In this document: in pieces, positions 1-11,111 of the stretch
Layout of the letters: each line of letters opens with the position of its first letter
How positions within the stretch are numbered: the stretch's first letter is position 1
Source of the DNA: Lumbricus terrestris
Taxonomy: Eukaryota; Annelida; Clitellata; Crassiclitellata; Lumbricidae
DNA: 64,000 nt
Direction of reading: 5' to 3'
Assembly: GCA_949752735.1 (NCBI GenBank)
Contig: OX457041.1
Location: 29,166,900-29,230,899, forward strand
Position numbers and translations under genes: made by a program
Notes under the pieces: generated by a model
Databases searched by the model: none
What the model was told of the DNA's origin: nothing
Seen by the model: the letters and a program-made list of their open reading frames with translations, nothing else

Positions 1-259
1 TGAGGTTATTTTTGAAAATGCTAAGTCTCTCCAGCTAAAACGTATCATTGGTGGAAACTAACTTTAGGGAAAAAATTTCAAATTTTTTCAAGGTCATTTG
101 GGGGTCCCCCAAAGGGCTATAAGATATCATAAAAATACATTGTCGTGTGCCGCTATCATTATCAATATCACTCATACGTAATTTCATGAACTCTGGGGTT
201 TTTTGCAGCCCAACTCCATTTTCATTATGAATACGTGTACCACACATATATGCATATGC

Positions 260-303
<44 letters not shown>

Positions 304-1749
304 CATATATATAATTTCATGCAGAGCTGCTGTCTCGTGGGTTTGCATGTATGGAGCAGCCATTTCGTTAAGTGTGCAAAACGAAATTTCAGACTGTTTG
401 ATATATCTCTTTTCACTACAGTCTGTTACATAGGCCCTAATGCAAATATGGGTTAACGGTTACATATTTTATATATTACAATATTGGTTAATTTTATTAT
501 CATGGCAAGTCACAGTAAAACTAAAGCACTGTCAAAGTTGATTAATTGACCATCTATATGAGAACTTGTGCTATCTTTGAGGTGATGCTTTCCAGCGACT
601 TTTATACATGTCTTTGACCATCTATACAAGGCTGCAGATAGTCTCTGTTTTCAAGATGCTTGATGAAACTGGTTCAAATTTTTTTTAAAGTCAGTTTCTG
701 CAGCAACAAATCCCAAAAGATAACTATTGTTAACTGAGGGCTTTAAAACTTGCTTTTTGGATCAGGCTCATAAGCATCATCCTATGGAGGATTTCCATGA
801 ATTCTTTACATTTGCTGAGTTGATGGTGGGATGGATGTACCAAACATAACTGGTATTTGCAAGTTTTATACCCTTCAGATAGAGTTACGTTGTATAGCAA
901 AGGCCGTTATATTACTCAATGAAAATGGAGTTGCTGTTCTATGGAAACAAGACTGTCATCTGTTTAACAGATAACGATTCACATGTAATTAAAACACTTT
1001 AACCATTTTTGTTGTAACAGTGTTAGCCTACAGCCTATCCTGGCGCACTGTCCGATCTCAGCTGATGCTCCATTTAATTGCATCATGTTAGTTAGAAGAT
1101 TACAAGCATATGATTATCCTGGTCTCAGTATTACGTATACTGCACTTACAGCAATGCAATGCCACTCTTGATATTTCAGTCCAGAGCATGCAACTTTTGA
1201 ATTCTTTTCCGAACTCTTAACACCACACAAGGAAGCAACTCTCATACTACACATGACCCCGAAATTGGATTTCACTTGGCCAAGTTTTTTCCACAACTTT
1301 ACCAGAGCTATATATCTCTCAAAGCTATTTTTGCACACTACCGGTGTTGACGACAGCTTTCTAGTGAGTCCTGCTGTTTGATCATCTGGAAAATCGTACA
1401 ATTGAGCCATTGTAATCGTGAACAACTTGGCATGTATCAACGGCTGTGCCTGATACAGACATTTAATGCCATAACAAATGAAAGTCATAAACAGTTCCAA
1501 TTGCAAGCTGTTGAAAAACATCGAAAGTAGGCCTATTTCCCAAATTGCAACTACAACTCACTTGAGTCAACTCTTCCGATGTAGTGAACTACTGATAGGA
1601 CCAAACATGTGACTATCTCACATTTGGTACTGTGTACCAATATACCTTCTCAAAGTAAACCATGTTTTGAATAACTGCTCGAATTATTATAGTAGTCAAT
1701 AATGGTTAAAGAGTATTCCAAATTCTAACAATATAGGAAGGTCTGTGCA
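1..1749. other. Intergenic, no gene recognised
   Basis: No ORF here resembles a known family. A (TA)n tract lies near 258-296. The longest open frame (minus strand, 1114-1521, 135 codons) has no recognisable domain and could be chance or an old transposon remnant. The first 120 bases, with a GGGGGTCCCCC stretch, weakly resemble an inverted copy of 2935-3070. The match is too imperfect to call an element. Confidence 0.5.
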
Positions 1750-1751
1750 TA

Positions 1752-2738
1752 CACTGTGAGCCATAAAAAACCGTGCCAATTTATTTTTAGCTATATCTCG
1801 GTCGATATTTTAACAATTTTATATCTTTTTGTGTCGTTTGAAAGAAAAATTAAATCTCTACGATTTACTTATTTACTTGCGCGATGACGTCATATCCGTT
1901 TCGCAGCATAATGTAAATAAAGTTGATGGTTGAAAATTTGAGTTAAAATTTTAAGATGTTGAGCTTTGATGATAAAATTTTAATTAAAAATCTGCGGGAA
2001 TGCAAAAATTATTCTTCTAGACGATTAATTAAGGAGTTTCCGAACAAGAATTGGAAAAGAAAAACATTAGATGACTTTCTGCGAAAGTTGAGAACTACCG
2101 GTTCAGTTGAACGCGCTGCGGGAAGTGGTCGGCCAAAATCGTCGCGAACTGAAGATAATATCGCCGCTGTCAATGAATTGGTTCAGAGCCAGGAAGACAA
2201 GCCTAAAACACATCTTTCAACCAGACAAATCGCGAGAGAGCTGAATCTTACACAAACGACGGTCAGACGCATTATTCATAACGATTTGGAACGGAAATGC
2301 TTATGGAACAGCGCGTGTACCAAAAGCGCATTCAGAACACTGATGAACTTCGGCAGTGTCTCGTATCCGTCTGGAACGATCTGGAACAACATCTTATTGA
2401 CACTGCAATTGATCAGTGGCGACGTCGCTTGGCAAAATGTGTACGTGAAAAAGGAAGTCCTTTTGAACACAAACTTTAAACAAATAAAGGCACTGAAAAA
2501 TTGTTTGCATTTAAGTAGTAAAAATGCAGCATTGATCGATTCTCACGTGTTTTTTTTAGTGTCTTCAGTTTCGCAAGACAAGTTTAACATGCATGTAGGA
2601 TGAAATCGATAATGTTTATTTCTGCTCTTTAGAGTATTGATTCCTGTTTAAAATAATGCAAAAAGTGTAAAAATCGATAAAGAAATGACAGAGATATAGC
2701 TAAACATAAAGTGGCACGGTTTTTTATGGCTCACAGTG
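1752..2738 (+). mobile_element. Non-autonomous Tc1/mariner element, internally deleted
   Basis: The ends are 27-bp perfect terminal inverted repeats (1752-1778 and 2712-2738, starting CACTGTGAGCCATAAAAA). They are flanked by TA on both sides (1750-1751 and 2739-2740), the target duplication of Tc1/mariner. The similarity continues imperfectly further inward. The 987-bp length is shorter than the 1.2-1.5 kb of full mariners. The only coding capacity is a broken transposase that lacks the catalytic core, so the copy can move only if another element supplies transposase. Confidence 0.92.
1956..2479 (+). pseudogene. Mariner-family transposase remnant (N-terminal HTH joined to C-terminal tail)
   Basis: From ATG 1956 the first ~110 codons encode the paired helix-turn-helix DNA-binding region: an N-terminal helix set, then a linker containing GSGRPKS, then a second HTH around STRQIARELNLTQTTVRRI. 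After about 2290 the homologous reading moves to another frame (2297-2479), which encodes the family's C-terminal tail (..ELRQCLVSVWNDLEQHL..) up to a stop at 2477-2479. The central DDE/DDD catalytic domain, roughly 150-200 residues, is absent. The original frame runs on to 2603 but is not transposase-like there. The protein could at most bind the ends without cutting. Confidence 0.85.
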
Positions 2739-2740
2739 TA

Positions 2741-3069
2741 TATCAATTTTTCGAAATTTCAGTCAATTAACTGCAAAACCAGTCTGAGGAAAATACAGCA
2801 TAACATTTTTTGAGCAATTACATTGTATGACATCATATTTTGTGCAAAAGCATTTAAAATATATGTGGTGTGAATGACGTTGCCTCATATATTGAAATAT
2901 TTGCACACGAATATCACAGTACGCTATATATAAAATTTGGGGCTCCTTGGGGGAGTCCTAAAAATAATTTTAAAAATTCGAAAAAATTACACAAATATTA
3001 TCATCTCCATAGGAAACTTTTTGACTGGAGAGACCTCAGAATTTCAAGAAAAAGTTTTCTTGGGACACC

Positions 3070-3123
<54 letters not shown>

Positions 3124-5040
3124 AGCCTTTAACAGACACGTATAATTATGCACATCTGACTATATATATTTATATATATACATAACCGCGTATGTTCAGG
3201 ACATATTAATAGGTCTAAATATCATACATAAATACTTATGATCCTTTTACGTACGATACATGCATTAGATGCATTATATATGCAATACATACAAATATAC
3301 AGGTGTATGTGTGTGTAATTAAATATATATAAATATATAGGCTATACATAAATGATAGATGGTATATAACTAAGATTTCACTTCGACTGAGGCTTGTGTG
3401 TCATTCGAGTCGTGTTGTAGAAGTCTCTACAATATTATAGTGTATACAAGTGGTCCTATTCTGTGTATGCCTAATGACGTAACGGCTCATTTGCATAATG
3501 GCCTGCGCCATATTGGTTCGCAGGCAATGCTTGTTGACATTGGATACGTATGCGAATGGCGCTTATTATAAAAATGATTTTCTGTGTTTTCACTGTTTTG
3601 TCTGCGGCAAACTTACTGTCAGAGATAAAGGTTCAATTAGAGAAGTCCAAAGTACACGAGCTTGAATGTCGAGGTTAACGCGAGAAGAGCATCGGCGGCT
3701 AAAAACTACAGCCAGAGACATGCAATCGATCGCAAGCAAAATAGGCCTAATGTAACAAATTCTGTGTCAGTCCAATTATACGATCTAACCTAAAATCTAC
3801 AAAAAGAGTAGGCCTAGTTAATAATTTTGTAGATAAATTGCCAGAAGACAAGTAGCCTAAATTTAGGATTAGAATCGACGTCAAGAAGGGATTTTAAAAA
3901 AATAAATGTAAGTTCCAGTAACTTGGGCCTACGTATACCAGAGTAAGCAGACTTATGAGCCCAGCACGAGCGATGTTGAAAGTTAACCTACAAAATTATA
4001 AGCGACATCGTGCATGCATGCAGATTACAAAATTTAATGTCAATTTATGAAATGATTAAGTCGGCTGCCGGACAGCAGAACTTAGCCCAAACGATTTACT
4101 CTGCTGATATTTAAGCAGTTCCAGAACACTGGTCACAAAGTCGTAGAAAATAGCACATGTCATGTCAAAATTGATGTGTAGGCCTATTGACAGTTCCGCT
4201 TTTACAAGGTCGATGCTCAGCTAGGTTTAATTGCGATTGCTAGACAACAGGTCGTCCATAATGCTGAACGCTCTCTCGCAAGAAGCATTAAAACGGAATG
4301 AGAGAATATAGGCCTACGAAGGACAAAATATGCTAGGCCTATACTGAGTATCAGAGGTTTGTAAAGTTTTGAAACTTCAAACAAGCGCTGTCCAACATTT
4401 GATGTTCAGCCAACAACGTCAAATTCATCGAACAATCTATTAAGTTTAGTGTGCAAAATAAGAACAATATTGTGGAATGTGGGTCCTAACAGCAAATTCC
4501 CGGACAATTTGGGATCAGTCCGGGACACGGGACACACAGGGCCAATTCCGGGATTGTCCCGGCGAATCCGGGACGGTTGGCAGCCCTATGTACGTTGGAA
4601 GAAGCCCAGCCATGTATGCAGACCGTGAAGCAGCAAAAAGCATAGATCGACCTAGGCCTACTTGTTAATTATAGCAGATTTGGGCTCCGGCCGAAATTCG
4701 CTTCAGGGATTCGGGTCGATCCAGGTTGGATGGTGTTTAGACCGATGTATCTATTAAGGCATAGGCCTATGGATAGATCAATAGGCCTATGACGATAACT
4801 TTATTCCATCAACTAACAATTCACCGTGTAACGGCGTGTAGCCTACGTTGACAACAGTTCACAGCTGTACACCAATATGGCCGACCACATAGGCCACGCC
4901 CTTTTGCAATCCCAGAATATATACATGGTCTAAATTGACGACATTACGCATTTGTTTTAGTGAAGGCGCTATGTAAATACGAACGTGTGCTTTAGCAGCA
5001 GTCTACAGTTAATTCACCTGCTGCAGTAGAAAGGCATTTC
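2741..5040. other. Intergenic, no gene recognised; TA tracts and TAGGCCTA motifs
   Basis: Contains (TA)n at 3072-3118 and scattered TAGGCCTA, TAGCCTA and TAGGCTA motifs (for example near 3744, 3812, 4181, 4309, 4336, 4765 and 4785). Around 4490-4595 a GGGAC/CCGGGA-rich segment ends in GGTTGGCAGCCCTA, which resembles one terminus of a hAT-type element. No partner end was found. No supported coding region. Confidence 0.5.
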
Positions 5041-5049
5041 GTCATAATG

Positions 5050-5232
<183 letters not shown>

Positions 5233-5249
5233 CATCGACCTACCTACAG

Positions 5250-5336
5250 TCGTTGTCGTCGTCGTCGTCGTCGTCGTCATCGTCGTCGTCGTCGTTGTCG
5301 TCGTCGTCGTCGTCGTCATCGTCGTCGTCGTCGTTG

Positions 5337-5378
<42 letters not shown>

Positions 5379-5391
5379 TCGTCGTCGCTTG
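5250..5391. repeat. (TCG)n trinucleotide microsatellite with TCA and TTG interruptions
   Basis: GTC/TCG triplets run continuously for about 140 bases, with periodic single-base variants. Shorter tracts of the same motif occur at 7677-7722 and 9177-9197. Confidence 0.97.
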
Positions 5392-5724
5392 GCTGCTTTA
5401 GAACGAAGGTCGGTGCAATCAAAAGAATTAATTAAGAGAAGCAATTAAGAATCGGACGAAGCTTTTGCAAAGACATGGGGCGATTACAGGAGACGGTGGT
5501 GCACCTGATATCCTCCGCCTAGGTCTACTGCGTGTACTTGTACGTGTAGGCCTAGGTTGGTTGGTTGGTGGAATTAGAGCGGGACATTGACAGCCTATGC
5601 ATGTCGATCGCTGGTCCACCATTGACCACCAACGAAGGCGGCGGCGGCGGCCTCGTTCCTTTGAATTCTAGACCACATCTGAAGCGTAAGATGCGTCAAA
5701 AGTCGATTTGCTTATAAATAAACT

Positions 5725-6447
5725 AGATGTGTAACCCGGCGTTGCCCGGGAAATTTATGGTTTTAAACACTACTCCACTGTGGTACCCAACGTTGACCGC
5801 TAAATTTAGGGTTTTCGCCAACCCTCTAGCCCACCCTCTAGCCCACCCCGCTTCCTCAAAAAGCCAAACGTAACCCGCCCCTGCGGGACGCTACGGAAAT
5901 TATTACTGGGCTTGTATGACGTCATTCGGGCTGTAGACTCCTTTACTAAAGCTCGATACTGCTTACCAAAGCGTTAGCGATTAAATCTGTCTTAAAACGC
6001 TAATAACTCGAGTTCTAAAGTGAAATTTAGGGTTTTAAACACTACTCCCCTCTGGTGTCCATTGTTGACTGCTAAATTTCGGGTTTTCGCCAACCCTCCA
6101 CCCCACCTCGCTTCCCCAAAAAGCCAAACTTGACCCACCCCTACGGGGCGCTACGAAAATTATTACTGGGCGGGTATGACGTCATGCGATGTAGACTCTT
6201 GACTTACGCGCTAGTGTGGTCAATTACTGATGAAATCTGTCTTAAAATGCTAATAACTTTTGTTTTGAACTGAATTAAAACCTGAAAATAGTTGCGATGA
6301 CCTTATAATTCGGGTAAGAATCGATTTCAAGAATTTTTTTAAACCGACGCTGATTCATTTCCGAGCCTATTCTGCAGGGGAGAGTCAATTCTGTCAAAAG
6401 CGTAAAAACAAACAAACATATGGAATTTCTGCCTTATAATATAGATA
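5725..6447. repeat. Dispersed dimeric repeat, copy A
   Basis: Starts near an AACCCGGCGTTGCCCGGG motif and ends in AACAAACATATGG followed by TTATAATATAGATA. It consists of two related monomers offset by 272 bp (beginning at 5751 and 6023). Each has the order: TTTTAAACACTACTCC, GGGTTTTCGCCAACCCTC, AAAAAGCCAAAC, ATTATTACTGGGC, TATGACGTCA, AAATCTGTCTTAAAA. A second copy lies at 24,306-25,173. No coding capacity, terminal inverted repeats or tRNA-like boxes were seen, so its class is unknown. Confidence 0.85.
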
Positions 6448-7839
6448 GTTAAACCGTTAAAAGATCATCCGAACTGATTAGAGAAACTATTGTGCTGGAG
6501 AAATTCATATGGGAGCTTTAGATAGTTGGCTAAGCTCTCAACTTACAGCCGCATTTACGGGGTATGTAATTATATCCGCCGAGAAGGTCGTCCTGTTGTA
6601 TTAGCGTCATCGACTCCTACTTTTGTGGCCAAGTCATAACTCTCTTTATCACTCCGGGTCATTTCCTGGAACCATTTTGTCCCCTTCATAATCACCGCTT
6701 TCTTATAGTTATGAACATTACGTTACATTGCTTAGAGAACCTCTGTATCATCGCTTTCTTAGCTATGAACATTACGTTACATTGCATAGATAACCTCTGT
6801 ATCATCGCTTTCTTAGTTATGAACATTACGCTAGGCCTACATTGCTTAAAGAAACTCTGTGTAAGCTGATTTTGTATTGCATGTGTGTAACGATCATTGA
6901 GTGACAATGAGTGTGCAATGATAGTCGTCGCAGACATTTGTATGCTCTGTGCATCTGTTAAGTTAAGGAGGGAAAGCGCTGCCGAGGGCTAGGCGTACCT
7001 GAGGGCGAGAGAGAGAGAGAGACAGAGAGAAAGACACAGAGAGGCAGAGAGAGGGACGGAGCGATTTCAGGTTGGATGTACGCTAGGACGGGTACCCCAG
7101 CTAGTAGGCCTGTAAAGTTGAATAAATCCGATCGAGAAAAGTCCATTAATTTTGACATAGAAACAAGAAGTTAAGCTACGATGTAAGCTTATACGTTTAA
7201 ATTGAATCGGTTGTGTCTTTTGTTCAATCTAAATAAACTTACAGAACTACTAGGACGACTTTCTTAATGTAATAATTAATTTGCCAAATGTTTCGTTTAG
7301 GCTACTTATATCATTTCGTCCAGTAACTCCGCCTCTCGTCTTTTTCTTAATCTTTTCTTCGTGCGGACTTTCTTCGTGTTGAGTGACATTTAAGCATCCT
7401 GCTTTCCTTAACGATTGCTTGCAATTGGATCTATCTCTACCCTGGCCACAGCTTCTAACCCCGCAGATTTTGAAGACCCGTTCTCACTGACCCGTAATTA
7501 GGACCTTCCTCAGGCCGTTCTACGCGTATAAGACTTACACTCGAATCGGATCTAGCGTAAGGATTAAATTGCTCTTGACCGCTATCTGACTTGTGACGAC
7601 TATTATTAAGCTGCTCTTCTCGGAAGTCTTTTCATCCGTCTCTACAGGCGATAGGTTCTATTCCCGTCATCGGCCACAGTCGTCGTCGTTATCATCGTCG
7701 TCGTCGTCATCGTCGTCGTCTTAAGACCGCAATCCATCAAATCTCCTCTGACTAAAGTCCGCTGACGGCGATTATATAAACGGCTTCTGTCTTCTTCATT
7801 CATCTCCTGTATATCCTCTTTGCTACTTCGTATCTTTCT
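6448..7839. other. Intergenic, no gene recognised; short local repeats
   Basis: Between 6690 and 6860 a ~50-bp segment (CATCGCTTTCTTAG.TATGAACATTACG) repeats about three times. A (GA)n-rich stretch lies at 7005-7060 and a (TCG)n tract at 7677-7722. No supported gene. Confidence 0.55.
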
Positions 7840-8550
7840 CTGTCTTACTGCCTCTACTTCTCTTTCTGTCTCTCTCTCTGTCTTTCTTTCTGTTTCTCTG
7901 TCTTTCAGTCTCTCTCCCCTTCTGTCTCTCTGTTTTTCTTCTGTCTCTCTATCTCTCTGTCTGTCTGTCTTTCTGTATATCTATTTTGTTGTCTCTATTT
8001 TTCTATCTCTCTGTTTTTCTGTCTCTCTGTCTTTCAGCCTCTCTGTCCTTCAGTCTCTCTGTTTTTTCTGTCTCTCTGTTTTTCTGTCTCTCTGTTTTTC
8101 CTTTCCGTCTCTCTGTCCTTCAGACTCTCTGTTTTTTCTGTCTCTCTCTGTTTTTCTGTCTCTCTGCTTTTCAGCCTCTCTGTCCTTCAGTCTCTCTGTT
8201 TTTTCTGTCTCTCTGTTTTTCTGTCTCTCTGTTTTTCCTTTCCGTCTCTCTGTCCTTCAGACTCTCTGTTTTTTCTGTCTCTCTCTCTGTTTTCTGTCTC
8301 TCTGCTTTTCAGTCTCTCTGTCCTTCAGTCTCTCTGTTTTTTCTGACTCTCTGTTTTTTCTGTCTCTCTGTTTTTCTGTCTCTCTGTTTTTCCTTTCCGT
8401 CTCTCTGTCCTTCAGACTCTCTGTTTTTTCTGTCTCTCTCTGTTTTTCTTCTCTCTGCTTTTCAGTCTCTCTGTCCTTCAGTCTCTCTGTTTTTCTGACT
8501 CTCTGTCTCACGTCTCTTAGCCTCTGCTCCTCTCTTCATCTCTGTCTCTC
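7840..8550. repeat. Pyrimidine-rich minisatellite (CTCTCTGT-based) with a higher-order unit
   Basis: The plus strand is almost entirely C/T plus G, built from CTCTCTG(T)nCTGT words. A longer unit marked by CTTTCCGTCTCTCTGTCCTT recurs at 8101, 8238 and 8393, giving steps of 137 and 155 bp. Long Leu/Ser-rich frames in both directions are repeat artefacts. Confidence 0.95.
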
Positions 8551-9660
8551 TATAATTATACTTTAGACATCGCCATTGATCACTGGAGAACGACCTCCAT
8601 CTTAATTTGGCCGCTCTGGTTTCATTGTATACGCGTGTGCCGGTGCACGCACTGATACTATCGGCCACTCCACGGTAGCAACAATGTCGACGAAATGACC
8701 CTGCATAGAATGATGCTAATATTGAAATCAGAAATTCCAATTTATAACATAAATTAGACTGATGCAACTTATTCTATTTCTGTCTTTTCTTTGTTGTTCT
8801 CTTCTTTTATTCGCCTCTCATCTGTCGACGGTCTTTTTTGTGGTGCCATGATCGTGAATCGTGATGCAGAAGATGCACACATTGCTTTGTTTAAATTCCT
8901 GTACTCTGGCATTTCGATAAACAATGGTGTTTTACTTTTTGTCTTCAGAGCTCGAAAGCAACAGCCAGACTCATCGTAGGCTTCATCGATTGATGGCTGC
9001 GAGGTCAAAAGGTCACGATAGGTCAGAACAGTTCCATTGCAAGGTCACACGGTCATGACCTTCGCTAGTGATAAATGTATGCACGTGTGAAAGAACTTTG
9101 TGCAGCGGTGAAGTCGATTAACATTTAATGCAAACAATTCTAGAGTGAAACAATAATTACGATTATTTCATTCTTTGCCGTCGTCGTCGTCGTCATCGCA
9201 TTGTCTCCCGCTCTGCTGGAATAGAGGACATTCCAGAGTTTACGGATTCTCTCCAAATAACATAAATCCGTCATTGTTGTCTGTGAAAGCGAAGGACGAA
9301 GGAGCAAGGAGCATAGGCGTACGACGTTCCTGCGCTGGACAGGGATTTCTCGAGGGATAAAATACGGAGGAGATCCAGAGGGATTTATGAACAGAGAGTC
9401 ATTAGCAGACTGCAAGTCAGAGTTCCATGTTTTATGGCTTTGGTTGTTTACCGGGACATCAACGTGTTTGCATCTTGCGGTCATTGGTACGTTGCTCCAG
9501 TTGCCGGACCAAATAGAAATACGTCAGTGTCGCCATCGATTTGTACCTGTTCGTGACTCTAGCAGACCTTAGCCAGCTTGACATTGGCCTGGCTGGATAA
9601 CGCGTATGCATATATATACGTCTATCAATTCATGGCGTTAATGACACGCATTGGTCCATA
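8551..9660. other. 5' flank of the GPCR gene, no other gene seen
   Basis: No open frame resembles a protein family. A short (TCG)n tract lies at 9177-9197. The last part leads into the promoter region of the receptor gene. Confidence 0.45.
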
Positions 9661-9667
9661 AAGTCGC

Positions 9668-9675
9668 TATAAAAA
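9668..9675 (+). promoter_or_regulatory. TATA box candidate for the GPCR gene
   Basis: TATAAAAA lies 216 bp upstream of the receptor ATG, which would place transcription start near 9700 and give a 5' leader of about 190 nt. No in-frame ATG was needed upstream. This is an inference from position and motif only. Confidence 0.4.
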
Positions 9676-9890
9676 TGGCAAGGTGAACAGATGGGTGCAG
9701 CTGTCTGACTGATTAATCGAACTTCGTCTCCTTATACGGTGACTCTCGTAAAATAAGCATCAACGTTTATAACCTGATTATACTTGACCTGAGCTTTAAG
9801 GAGGAGATCGGATAAAAGACGGCGCTATATCAGTGCTAGGCTGAAGCGGTGGTTGATCCACATAGTTGTGAGGACTCTGGTCATATAGCA

Positions 9891-11111
9891 ATGGAGGTCG
9901 ACGAGGGTTACTCAAGTGAACAGGCGCCTCTAGCGGCGGCGGAGGATGCCAACGCAACCACAACGTGCGAATCACCTTTCCATGGAAACTATTCGTCATC
10001 GGAGGAGGATCATGTTTTCCTGTTGACGAGGAATATGATGTCCGTCTTTTCTGTTCCCGTCTATGGATTCCTCTCTCCTCCCATCATCCTCTTCACCGTC
10101 GTCACCAATTCGCTCGTCTGCCTCGTTCTCGTCAAGCGACACATGCGCAGTGCGTCGAACACGATCCTCGTTGGGATGGCTCTGTCCGACACCCTCACCG
10201 GGGTCTCCCCACTGCCCTGCTACATCTACTTCTTCACGATGGGCGCCTATCGGGAGTACGTGCCCTACGGCTGGTGCTTTGCCTTCCACTGCCTCACCAA
10301 CTACGTACCGACCATCTTCCACACGGCCTCCATCTGGCTGACCGTCGGTCTGGCCGCCCATCGCTACGTCTGCGTCTGCCACTCCCTCATCGCTAAGAAG
10401 TGGTGCACGAACGCCAACGTCGTCAAAGCAATCGTCGTACTTTATGTAGCGGCTTTTCTCTCGCAGGTGACGCGGTTCGTCGAGTCGAAGTACACCCTGG
10501 TCGAGGTTCCGTCGAACCTCGGAACGGGAGCCAACGTGTCCGGGTGCATTCCGGAGATGGTCGGATTCGTCAACAATAACCTTAACGTGTACTACAACGT
10601 CTACTACTGGTGCCGCGTCATCTTCATTCATCTGGTTCCCTGCACGATGCTGATCGTTCTAAACGCGCTGCTCATCCAGACGATGCGCACTGCGCAGGCG
10701 CGTCGCCAGCAGTTGCTCAAGCAGAACCGGAAGTCGGAGTGTCGCCGCCTGGCGGAGAGCAACCTAACGACGCTGATGCTCGTCGCCGTCGTCTGCCTGT
10801 TCCTGCTCGTCGAGCTGCCGATGGCGCTCCTCTTCATCATCATGATCGTCGATAACACGTTCGACCTGAGAGTAATCGACGAGAAATCGAACATCGAGGC
10901 TCCGCTGTGGATCAATCTCTTCATCCTCCTCAGCTATCCTGTCAACTTCTTCATCTACTGCGGAATGAGTCGACAGTTCCGCGCCACATTCAAGAGGTTG
11001 TTCGTCGGTGGGGAACTTCCGGCCGCCAACATCGACCAGACGCACTACGTCACAATCGCCGACGTCAACGGGTCAACTGTCGTGGCCAACCAGGCAACCA
11101 GCAGACTCTGA
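9891..11111 (+). CDS. SPR: Sex peptide/myoinhibitory peptide receptor-like class A GPCR
   Basis: A single-exon, 406-residue seven-transmembrane receptor of the plasma membrane. Family resemblance is to the sex-peptide/MIP receptors, which bind amidated neuropeptides and signal through G proteins. The N-terminus has two glycosylation sequons (NAT at 21, NYS at 33). Membrane segments lie at roughly 56-82, 90-116, 131-161, 177-196, 239-264, 291-321 and 339-360. Diagnostic features are RHMRSASN after TM1, FHTASIWLTVGLA in TM3, HRYVCVCH at 157 in place of the usual DRY, the probable disulfide C129-C219, and the TM7 end NFFIYCGMSRQFR. The frame is open upstream to a GTG at 9849, but ATG 9891 is the first methionine. 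GC is much higher than in the flanks, as expected for real coding sequence. Ligand specificity is not visible in the sequence. Confidence 0.93.
   Translation: MEVDEGYSSEQAPLAAAEDANATTTCESPFHGNYSSSEEDHVFLLTRNMMSVFSVPVYGFLSPPIILFTVVTNSLVCLVLVKRHMRSASNTILVGMALSDTLTGVSPLPCYIYFFTMGAYREYVPYGWCFAFHCLTNYVPTIFHTASIWLTVGLAAHRYVCVCHSLIAKKWCTNANVVKAIVVLYVAAFLSQVTRFVESKYTLVEVPSNLGTGANVSGCIPEMVGFVNNNLNVYYNVYYWCRVIFIHLVPCTMLIVLNALLIQTMRTAQARRQQLLKQNRKSECRRLAESNLTTLMLVAVVCLFLLVELPMALLFIIMIVDNTFDLRVIDEKSNIEAPLWINLFILLSYPVNFFIYCGMSRQFRATFKRLFVGGELPAANIDQTHYVTIADVNGSTVVANQATSRL

Noticed and set aside
1114..1521. 135-codon minus-strand frame
   Set aside because: No recognisable domain, AT-rich composition like its surroundings and no splice context. 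Left as intergenic.
1..3070. Large inverted-repeat element bounded by 1-120 and 2935-3070
   Set aside because: The arms share only short words (CTCTCCAG, CCCCCAA), too weak to call.
4480..4595. Possible hAT end (GGTTGGCAGCCCTA)
   Set aside because: Only one terminus is visible. No matching inverted end or 8-bp duplication was found.
7820..8566. 248-codon Leu/Ser-rich frame resembling a membrane protein
   Set aside because: The sequence is a pyrimidine-rich minisatellite, and overlapping frames on the same strand give the same Leu/Ser/Phe pattern.
9849..9890. Upstream extension of the GPCR frame
   Set aside because: It opens with GTG. The first ATG in frame is at 9891, which leaves a family-typical N-terminus.
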